Positions 1 to 6,298 of a DNA stretch of 51,519 nt are shown in pieces. The stretch is from an uncultured bacterium (GTDB lineage Bacteria > Bacillota > Clostridia > Lachnospirales > Lachnospiraceae). The stretch lies in contig CAOKFN010000034.1 of NCBI GenBank assembly GCA_948467735.1, positions 1-51,519 on the forward strand. The letters are read 5' to 3'. Within the stretch, counting starts at the first letter, position 1, and each line of letters starts with the position of its first letter. The notes beneath the pieces were generated by a model that did not search any database, had not been told where the DNA came from, and was given only the letters and a program-made list of their open reading frames with translations. The translations under genes were made by a program, and so were the position numbers.

Positions 1-580
1 GACGCGCACTGCCATGAGAACGGAGTATGTCCCTATGATGCGGTATCCGGAAGCGTCAGTGACGTAACCTACTATTACTGCGGGGGCCATGAAGCGCACT
101 GCCATGAGAACGGAGTATGTCCCTATGATGCGGTATCCGGAAGCGCCGATGACGTAACCTACTATTACTGCGGGGGCCATGAAGCGCACTGCCATGAGAA
201 CGGAGTATGTCCCTATGACACGGTATCCGGAAGCGTCAGTGACGTAACCTACTATTACTGCGGGGGTCACGACGCGCACTGCCATGAGAACGGAGTATGT
301 CCCTATGATGTGGTATCCGGAAGCGACGGAGATGTAATCTACTATTACTGCGGGGGCCATGAAGCGCACTGCCATGAGAACGGGGTGTGCCCTTATGATG
401 GAACAGCGTCAGGAAGTGCTGCCGATGTAACCTATTATTACTGCGGGGGCCATGGCGCGCACTGCCATGAGAACGGGGTGTGCCCTTATGAGGCGGTACC
501 CGGAAGCGGCGCCGGTGCAGCCTACTATTACTGCGGGGGCCATGGGGCGCACTGCCATGAAGACGGAATCTGCCCTTATG
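1..580 (+). repeat. 90-bp in-frame tandem repeats
   Basis: About 6.5 copies of a 90-bp unit (one of 93 bp) lie head to tail inside the first gene. The first five copies are almost identical; the last two diverge most, mainly in the linker. The near identity points to recent expansion or homogenisation, so copy number may vary between strains and assemblies. Confidence 0.95.
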
Positions 581-720
581 CGGAAGCAGCAGGCAGCGTC
601 TTGGGAGGAAACGGCGCCGGAGCGAGTGGAAGCATTACAGGTACCGGATGGATGAAGAGATGCAGCGCGAAAGCAATAAGGTGCAGAAATATATATGTCA
701 GAAGAACTGGCTTGGTGTAG
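1..720 (+). CDS. Cys/His-rich repeat protein (5' end outside window)
   Basis: The frame is open from base 1, so the true start lies upstream. The visible 239 residues are about seven copies of a 30-residue unit with the core YYYCGGHxAHCHENGVCPY, joined by short Ser/Gly/Asp/Val linkers (SGSxxDVT). Copies begin near 1, 91, 181, 271, 361, 454 and 544; one is 31 residues long. The unit resembles the motif of YHYH-domain proteins (YHYHCGGHPAHLHxNGVCPY), in which clustered His and Cys suggest metal binding; here two His positions have become Tyr and a Cys is added. That likeness comes from memory of the family. After residue ~200 the frame turns Gly/Ser-rich and ends in a basic tail. Another frame there reads more like protein, so the 3' end may be frameshifted. 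Function is unknown. Confidence 0.7.
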   Translation, partial: DAHCHENGVCPYDAVSGSVSDVTYYYCGGHEAHCHENGVCPYDAVSGSADDVTYYYCGGHEAHCHENGVCPYDTVSGSVSDVTYYYCGGHDAHCHENGVCPYDVVSGSDGDVIYYYCGGHEAHCHENGVCPYDGTASGSAADVTYYYCGGHGAHCHENGVCPYEAVPGSGAGAAYYYCGGHGAHCHEDGICPYAEAAGSVLGGNGAGASGSITGTGWMKRCSAKAIRCRNIYVRRTGLV

Positions 721-784
721 CAGCTGTTATTTTTTCGTTCGGCATTTGATGTGTGAGATAAGATAAAACATTTTGAGGCCATTG

Positions 785-820
785 AGCCGCGAATTCTGCA
801 AGAGATTCGCGGCTTTTTTA
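785..820 (+). terminator. intrinsic terminator after the repeat-protein gene
   Basis: A perfect 10-bp stem (AGCCGCGAAT pairing with ATTCGCGGCT) with a 10-nt loop is followed directly by TTTTTTA. It lies 65 bases after the stop codon. Confidence 0.9.
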
Positions 821-916
821 TTATAAAACTGTTGTTAGTACATACCATTCTTTTTTCAATAACAAAAAATTTGAGCAAACCAAAAAGATTTTGGGCATAG
901 GAATTGCAGATTTCTC

Positions 917-945
917 TTGAAAAAAGGGTAATTTGGTATTATGAT
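917..945 (+). promoter_or_regulatory. sigma-A-type promoter for the SulP gene
   Basis: TTGAAA (917-922) and TATGAT (940-945) are separated by 17 bases, about 70 bases before the SulP start codon. Confidence 0.6.
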
Positions 946-1015
946 TGATAAGTATTTTATAAAAATTTTATATATTCTCAGCAAATGAAATTATTCATAC
1001 TATGGAGGGACTTTC

Positions 1016-2662
1016 ATGGAAAAGTTAAAGCCAAAGTTGTTTTCTGTCATGAAGACATACACAAAGGAACAGTTTATCAAGGACGTCATAGCGGGCATTA
1101 TCGTGGCGATCATAGCCCTGCCCCTGTCCATAGCGCTGGCGCTGGCGTCGGGGGTGGGGCCGGAACAGGGAATTTACACGGCCATTGTGGCGGGATTTCT
1201 GATTTCCTTCTTTGGCGGCAGCCGCGTGCAGATAGCGGGGCCCACGGCGGCGTTTGCAACCATTGTGGCGGGAATCGTGGCGTCGAAGGGCATGGACGGC
1301 CTGATTCTGGCGACCGTGCTGGCGGGCATCATCCTTGTGGCCATGGGATTTCTGCGTCTGGGCAATTTGATTAAATATATCCCTTATACCATTACGACGG
1401 GCTTTACGGCCGGAATCGCAGTGACCATAGCCATCGGTCAGGTGAAAGACTTTATGGGGCTGACTTATCCCGCGGGCACCGTGACCATTGAGACCATGGA
1501 AAAATTGGATGCTGTGATAAAGAACATTACAACCGTCAACTGGCAGGCGGTGGTGGTAGGAGCGGTATGCCTTGCCATACTGATCCTATGGCCCTATATC
1601 AATAAAACCATTCCCGGTTCCCTGCTGGCGGTGATTGCGGGCATCTGCATGGTGCGGTTTTTACATATGAAAGTGAATACCATCGGGGATTTGTACGAAA
1701 TCAGCAATAAGCTTCCGGCGTTTCATGTGCCGTCCTTTTCGCTGGCGGATATTCGCGATATCTTTCCGGACGCTTTTACCATTGCGATTCTGGCGGCCAT
1801 CGAATCCCTCCTCTCCTGTGTGGTGGCGGACAGCATGATTAATTCAAAGCATCGCTCCAATATGGAGCTGATCGCGCAGGGAATCGGCAATATCGGCTCC
1901 GCCTTATTCGGCGGAATTCCCGCCACGGGCGCCATTGCAAGAACTGCCGCGAATATCAAAAACGGCGGCCGGACTCCCATAGCGGGAATGGTGCATGCGG
2001 CGGTGCTGGTGCTGATTCTGGTGGTGTTAATGCCCTATGCGGCGTTGATTCCCATGCCCTGCATCGCGGCAATTTTGTTTATGGTGGCCTACAATATGTG
2101 CGGATGGCGGACATTTGTGAATCTCTGCAAATCTTCGCCGAAAAGCGATATTGCGGTATTGGTGATTACTTTTGTGCTCACGGTGGTCTTTGATCTGGTG
2201 GCGGCCATCGAGGCAGGCATTCTTCTGGCGGCGATCCTGTTTATGAAGCGCATGAGCGAAGTGACGGAGGTGGAAGGCTGGAAATATATTGACGATGAGG
2301 ATGATCCGGACAGCATATCCTTGAGGGAAGTGCCCAAGCATACGCTGGTTTATGAGATTTCCGGTCCCATGTTTTTTGCCGCGGCGGATAAGCTTCTGAA
2401 GATTTCGGTAAAAGAGGACACCAAATGTCTGGTTCTCAGGATGAGGAGCGTAAATGCCATTGACGCAACGGCCATGCATTCTCTGGAACAGCTCTACGAA
2501 TTATGTCGGGGGCAGGGGGTTAAAATGGTTCTCTCCCATGTGAACGAACAGCCAAAGAAGGTGATGGAGAAGTCCGGCTTCAACAAAAAAATCGGGGAGG
2601 AGAATTTCTGCGCCCATATTGACGCGGCGTTAGAGAGGGCCGGACAGCTGGCGGAGAAGTAG
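1016..2662 (+). CDS. SulP family inorganic anion transporter with STAS domain
   Basis: A 548-residue inner-membrane transporter. Residues ~20-420 form the hydrophobic SulP core (about 12-14 segments), with typical stretches such as GLYTAIVAGF-like EQGIYTAIVAGF and AGPTAAF. Residues ~440-545 form a cytoplasmic STAS domain (VYEISGPMFFAAADKLL; VNAIDATAMHSLEQLY). SulP proteins move sulfate, bicarbonate or other anions, usually with Na+ or H+; the substrate cannot be read from sequence. The ATG at 1016 follows a TGGAGGG site. The gene stands alone with its own promoter, and the downstream gene points the other way. Length and domain order are normal for the family. Confidence 0.92.
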   Translation: MEKLKPKLFSVMKTYTKEQFIKDVIAGIIVAIIALPLSIALALASGVGPEQGIYTAIVAGFLISFFGGSRVQIAGPTAAFATIVAGIVASKGMDGLILATVLAGIILVAMGFLRLGNLIKYIPYTITTGFTAGIAVTIAIGQVKDFMGLTYPAGTVTIETMEKLDAVIKNITTVNWQAVVVGAVCLAILILWPYINKTIPGSLLAVIAGICMVRFLHMKVNTIGDLYEISNKLPAFHVPSFSLADIRDIFPDAFTIAILAAIESLLSCVVADSMINSKHRSNMELIAQGIGNIGSALFGGIPATGAIARTAANIKNGGRTPIAGMVHAAVLVLILVVLMPYAALIPMPCIAAILFMVAYNMCGWRTFVNLCKSSPKSDIAVLVITFVLTVVFDLVAAIEAGILLAAILFMKRMSEVTEVEGWKYIDDEDDPDSISLREVPKHTLVYEISGPMFFAAADKLLKISVKEDTKCLVLRMRSVNAIDATAMHSLEQLYELCRGQGVKMVLSHVNEQPKKVMEKSGFNKKIGEENFCAHIDAALERAGQLAEK

Positions 2663-2685
2663 AAGAGTCGTTTACTGTCATTTAT

Positions 2686-2725
2686 GCCCGCAGGCAATAA
2701 GTCAAGCCGACTTATTTCCGCGGGC
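2686..2725. other. two-part inverted repeat downstream of SulP
   Basis: GCCCGC/GCGGGC outside and AATAAGTC/GACTTATT inside form a 14-bp interrupted stem between two converging genes. It has no T-tract, so it is a possible bidirectional transcript end rather than a standard terminator. Confidence 0.5.
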
Positions 2726-2837
2726 AATGGGTCAAGGGGCTGTGGTGCATAAGGCCGGCCAAGGGGCGGCATGGAGAGCTGTCGAGTGCCGCTAGGCGTA
2801 CTTGCCGGCTTGGCGTCCGGATAACGGAAGCCGCTCC

Positions 2838-3398
2838 TCATTGGCGCAATGCCTCATAGAAAGAATAATCCACAACACCTTTGATATGCTCCAAGGCGCC
2901 GGGTACAAGTTCTTTTATCATTAAGCAGTCCACATGGGGCAGGCGGACGTCGGGGCCTGCGGTTATTCCGAAATCGGCGCTGGTCCGGAACCCGCGAGGG
3001 TTGTAATTCCTTGGATTCCCTTCCACAAGAATCGCTTTGTACCCCATAGCCTTGGCCTTTTCAAATCCATATTCCAGCAGTTCCTTTGAGATATGCTGTC
3101 TCTGGAGCTCGGTCTTAACGGCGGCGGGAGTCAGTATCAGCAGTTCGTCCTCATATCTTCCCTCAATAGGAAACCGCGAGAACATAACATATCCGATTAC
3201 CTCGTCGGCCTCATCGACCATAATCAGTTCCAGTTCCGGAATATAATATTTCTTTGAACGTATTTCAATAACCAGCTGCCGGACCATTCTGCCCTCCTCG
3301 GGGCTGTCGTGCTTCGCAAAAACATCCTCAACCAAGTCCAGCGAGGGCAGCAAATATTTGTCTTCCATTGATTTGATGATTCGATTTTTCGTATTCAT
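2838..3398 (-). CDS. GNAT family N-acetyltransferase
   Basis: 186 residues with a GNAT fold, which moves an acetyl group from acetyl-CoA to an amine. Visible signs are the acidic strand LELIMVDEADEVIGYVMFSRF, the strand before the CoA loop (LLILTPAAVKTELQRQHISKELLEYGFEKAKAMGYKAI, with the loop diverged from QxxGxG/A) and the VEGNPRNYNPRGFRTS region typical of YhbS-like members. The substrate is unknown. The annotated ATG lies ~16 bases after a GGAGGG site, a long gap; an ATG 11 codons inside (MEDKY) is an alternative start. The gene is a single unit converging on SulP. Confidence 0.8.
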   Translation of the reverse strand: MNTKNRIIKSMEDKYLLPSLDLVEDVFAKHDSPEEGRMVRQLVIEIRSKKYYIPELELIMVDEADEVIGYVMFSRFPIEGRYEDELLILTPAAVKTELQRQHISKELLEYGFEKAKAMGYKAILVEGNPRNYNPRGFRTSADFGITAGPDVRLPHVDCLMIKELVPGALEHIKGVVDYSFYEALRQ

Positions 3399-3627
3399 AA
3401 GCGAGCTTATTTTTCCCTCCTTTTTCTTCCCTTACGGATTGTGCTTTTACAGCCCAAGGAAATACTTTTTGTGTATTTATGGGAACTCTGTTATTCTACC
3501 ACAAACGCAGGCACAATTCCATGAAAGAATGCTTAAGATTTATGGCTCTGTCCAAGGCTTTGCAAGACTAAGACCTTGCACAAACAAGCAGGCCTGACAG
3601 TCTTTCGGTTTTCCTCATGCCCGCGCC

Positions 3628-3731
3628 CGTTTTTTCGCAGAACAGTTCCGCTTTTTTCCTGCCCTCGGCGTCTTCAGCGGATGTATCGTCAGACACTCGT
3701 TTTTTCGCAGAACGGTTCCGCTTTTTCCTGC
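3628..3731. repeat. two direct copies of a ~33-bp T-rich palindrome unit
   Basis: The 345-bp gap between the genes at 3398 and 3744 holds no credible gene. It contains a unit with core CGCAGAACxGTTCCGC flanked by T-runs, at about 3629-3662 and again at 3699-3731 (70-bp period). Each core is an imperfect palindrome. Just after, AGCCCtccGGGCT (around 3731-3743) can form a hairpin at the 3' end of the next minus-strand gene. They may act as transcript ends; the role is unproven. Confidence 0.55.
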
Positions 3732-3743
3732 AGCCCTCCGGGC

Positions 3744-4025
3744 TTAAAGAAATATGTCCTGCGCGTAAAAGATTTCTGACGTTATCAGAACGCCCAAACG
3801 GAAACCGCGCTCAAATTTTGCCTGTTCGCTCAAACCGCTTTCGTCAAAAATGGCGTCTACCAATTCTTCCAATATTGCCTTTTGTTTGTCGTTCAGCGTT
3901 TCAGCTAACTGGTCTTGCAGTTCGCTGCTTTTTTCACATAGCGCTTGATGTTCGGGAGTCCGCCGTTCGGTTCCGCTTTCTACATGAAGCTGGTCAGCCA
4001 AAAATGCATCCAAAATCTTTCCCAT
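3744..4025 (-). CDS. DUF6809-like small protein
   Basis: 93 residues, charged and helical, without signal peptide or membrane segment. The text (ELQDQLAETLNDKQKAILEELVDAIFDESGL) resembles the DUF6809 group of short proteins common in Clostridia; the match is from memory. The ATG at 4025 follows a good AAAGGAGAG site. The gene sits in an AT-rich accessory patch beside a small HTH gene on the other strand. Function unknown. Confidence 0.6.
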   Translation of the reverse strand: MGKILDAFLADQLHVESGTERRTPEHQALCEKSSELQDQLAETLNDKQKAILEELVDAIFDESGLSEQAKFERGFRLGVLITSEIFYAQDIFL

Positions 4026-4191
4026 TTGTTATCTCTCCTTTCCGCTTTTGAGAAAGTTTCTCAAGAAATTTTTTGCCTTGCTTTCTGCTCTCTAAAATGC
4101 ATATATGCACTTGTACAAATAAATAATACATTAATAAGTGCAGTAAGTCAATAATAAAATTGTAATCTGGAGTGTAGAGTTATATTTATAT

Positions 4192-4220
4192 TTGATTTTC
4201 TTCACTAAAAAGTATATAAT
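4192..4220 (+). promoter_or_regulatory. sigma-A-type promoter for the small HTH gene
   Basis: TTGATT (4192-4197) and a consensus TATAAT (4215-4220) are 17 bases apart, ~27 bases before the ATG at 4247. Confidence 0.75.
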
Positions 4221-4246
4221 TACACAAAAAGAATGAGGTGTAGAAA

Positions 4247-4459
4247 ATGGGAATGGCATTAAAAATACGGACAATTCTCTTGGAAAGAAATATGTCTATC
4301 AAAGAGTTAAGTGATAAATTGGGCTGCAAAGGCACAAATCTTTATAATAAACTTAGGAGAGATAATTTCACCGAAAGAGAGCTGCGTGAAATTGCCGACA
4401 TTCTAAACTGCAGCTATGACGGTGTTTTTACCTTTAGAGATACCGGAAAACAGGTCTGA
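4247..4459 (+). CDS. small Cro/C1-type HTH protein
   Basis: 70 residues that are almost entirely one helix-turn-helix domain: MSIKELSDKLGCKGTNLYNKL matches the first helices of XRE/Cro proteins, followed by ELREIADILNCSYDGVF. It is probably a DNA-binding repressor of accessory genes. An AGGTG site precedes the ATG; a second ATG two codons in is possible. The next gene starts ~110 bases downstream on the same strand and may share its transcript. Confidence 0.75.
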   Translation: MGMALKIRTILLERNMSIKELSDKLGCKGTNLYNKLRRDNFTERELREIADILNCSYDGVFTFRDTGKQV

Positions 4460-4570
4460 CAGACCGTATCATGTTTCCGGCGGGGATTTTCATAACAAAA
4501 TATTACAGCGGAACGCTGCTTAAAAAACATTAAATCACAATTGGGATGTGAAAGCGCGAAAGGAGAAGAA

Positions 4571-5065
4571 ATGGAACTACAGGTACTGCCCAAAAAAGAA
4601 AATATTCCTGCTTTTGATAAGCAGGCAATAAAGCTGCAGAATATTACATACTTCGACGCTCCATATAATGAGTATGAGGGAGAAGAAATCACAGAAGATG
4701 TTATTGCGGAAGTCTTGAGAAAGATTCCCGTCGGAATCAATATTTATTTGTCCCTGCAGCCCTTTGGGGAAGACGATTGGCTGGAAGTAAACTGTAACGG
4801 CGAATGGCTGTCCCTTGGGTATAGCTCTCAAGACGGACAAGATAATTATTACTCATATAACATTGCTTTTGCCGATACGGCCGAACGAGTGAAAGAGGAG
4901 GATTTTTCCGACGAAACGATATACTCCCCGCTCGAGAGCGGAGGCCAGACGCCCATTCCTAAAATTCAAGCGCTCACGGATATTGAAACGGGCGTGAAGG
5001 CCGTTGAGTATTTTATCCGGACAGGAGAACTATATCCGGGAATCGACTGGCTGCATGAAGCTTAA
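4571..5065 (+). CDS. Imm1-like immunity protein (orphan)
   Basis: 164 residues from the ATG at 4571, chosen because AAAGGAG sits 5-6 bases before it; an upstream in-frame start at 4541 lacks such a site. The protein is acidic and soluble. Its core (NIYLSLQPFGEDDWLEVNCNGEWLSLGYSSQ) and its end (GVKAVEYFIRTGELYPGIDW) recall the Imm1 immunity family, which neutralises contact-dependent nuclease toxins. That assignment is moderate and by eye. No toxin gene is visible nearby, so it may be an orphan immunity gene. Confidence 0.5.
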   Translation: MELQVLPKKENIPAFDKQAIKLQNITYFDAPYNEYEGEEITEDVIAEVLRKIPVGINIYLSLQPFGEDDWLEVNCNGEWLSLGYSSQDGQDNYYSYNIAFADTAERVKEEDFSDETIYSPLESGGQTPIPKIQALTDIETGVKAVEYFIRTGELYPGIDWLHEA

Positions 5066-5249
5066 AAATCAAAGCCCGCGGTTATCCGCAGGTTATTTTC
5101 TTACAGGCAAAATACGTCAGAACCGGAACCGGCGAATCATTGAATGATGGGACGGAATAGGGAGGCGGCAAAAGGCAGACAGAAAGGGAACAAACCATCT
5201 CTGATTCATTCCCTTCCTTGTCAAAATCCTTATAAACAAGCCGTTCCGA

Positions 5250-5789
5250 TTAGCTAAAGTACCTCTTAAGGAGTCCTTCAAACGCCTTTCCATGCCTTGC
5301 CTCGTCCCTTGCCATCTCATGAACCGTGTCATGAATTGCATCCAAGCCAAGCTCTTTGGCCCTCTTAGCCAAGTCGGTCTTTCCTGCGGTGGCGCCGTTC
5401 TCGGCGTCAGCCCTCATCTGAAGATTCTTCTTGGTGGAATCGGTCACAACCTCGCCCAAAAGCTCCGCAAATTTTGCAGCATGTTCCGCCTCTTCATAAG
5501 CGGCCTTCTCATAATACATGCCAATCTCGGGATAACCTTCCCTGTGCGCAACCCTTGCCATAGCCAGATACATACCAACCTCGGAGCACTCGCCCTCGAA
5601 GTTAGCGCGCAGATCCTTGATAATATCCTCGCGCACGCCCTGCGCAATTCCTACCACATGCTCTGCGGCCCAAGTCTTCTCGCCGGTCTGGGCAGTAAAC
5701 TTTTCGGCGGGCGCATGGCACACGGGACATTCCGCGGGCGCCGCATCCCCTTCATGAACATAACCACATACTTGACATACATACTTCAT
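5250..5789 (-). CDS. rbr: reverse-type rubrerythrin (NADH peroxidase component)
   Basis: 179 residues. The N-terminus is a rubredoxin-like iron site (C5xxC8G and C21xxC24), followed by a ferritin-like di-iron domain with EGECSE, EEAEHAAKF and DEARHGKAF ligand motifs. With the rubredoxin domain first, it is of the reverse rubrerythrin class, which reduces H2O2 (and often O2) to water in anaerobes. Its ATG overlaps the stop of the upstream Fur-family gene as ATGA, and its Shine-Dalgarno (AAAGGAGAT) lies inside that gene, so the two are translationally coupled. Expression under PerR control is the expected logic. Confidence 0.93.
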   Translation of the reverse strand: MKYVCQVCGYVHEGDAAPAECPVCHAPAEKFTAQTGEKTWAAEHVVGIAQGVREDIIKDLRANFEGECSEVGMYLAMARVAHREGYPEIGMYYEKAAYEEAEHAAKFAELLGEVVTDSTKKNLQMRADAENGATAGKTDLAKRAKELGLDAIHDTVHEMARDEARHGKAFEGLLKRYFS

Positions 5790-6202
5790 AATGATTTATC
5801 TCCTTTTCTAAGATTTTTGTGCTTGAAACAATTACCGCAGGTTCCGTAAAAATAAGCAGCAAGCCCTGCAATCTGCCCGTCAAAACGAGCGGAGGCGGCT
5901 TCAATAACAGCCTCCATGCCCTCCGGCTCCAAGTCAATCACGCTGCCGCATTCGGAGCAGACGAAATGATAATGAGGAGAGGTATCCGCATCAAAGCGGT
6001 CCACCCCGTCGCCCACGCACAGTCTCTTAATTTCTCCCCGGTCAGCCAGAAGCGTGAGATTGCGATACACGGTGCCAAGACTGATATGGGGTTCCTGCCT
6101 GCGGACATTGGCATATATGATATCCGCCGTAGGATGGTCTTTCCTCGTCATCAGAAATGCTTGAATCAATTCACGCTGCCTGCTGTATTTTAATACAGTC
6201 AT
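5786..6202 (-). CDS. perR: Fur family regulator, PerR-like
   Basis: 138 residues. The N-terminal winged helix (HPTADIIYANVRRQEPHISLGTVYRNL) contains the Fur recognition helix. The metal domain has PHYHFVCSECGSVIDLE and a second CxxC pair (GTCGNC), the structural zinc site of PerR/Fur. Pairing with rubrerythrin in one operon favours a peroxide-sensing PerR role over iron control. A palindrome CTGTATT-tt-AATACAG sits in the first codons (6183-6198) and could be an operator or chance. The symbol is by context; Fur itself cannot be excluded. Confidence 0.82.
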   Translation of the reverse strand: MTVLKYSRQRELIQAFLMTRKDHPTADIIYANVRRQEPHISLGTVYRNLTLLADRGEIKRLCVGDGVDRFDADTSPHYHFVCSECGSVIDLEPEGMEAVIEAASARFDGQIAGLAAYFYGTCGNCFKHKNLRKGDKSL

Positions 6203-6225
6203 GTAACGTCCTTCCCTGAAAGTAG

Positions 6226-6256
6226 TAATTGTTATTATTTTTATTATAGTATTTTT
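6226..6256 (-). promoter_or_regulatory. possible Per box/promoter upstream of perR-rbr
   Basis: On the minus strand the leader reads ACTATAATAAAAATAATAAC, partly matching the PerR box (TTATAATNATTATAA) and containing a TATAAT-type -10. Autoregulation is inferred. Confidence 0.35.
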
Positions 6257-6298
6257 TTACAGCCTGTCAACAGTTTTCGGAAAAATATTCCATTTGCC

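Noticed and set aside
1..580. CRISPR-like regular repeats
   Set aside because: The units are 90 bp, nearly identical throughout with no unique spacers, and remain in one open frame encoding a Cys/His motif.
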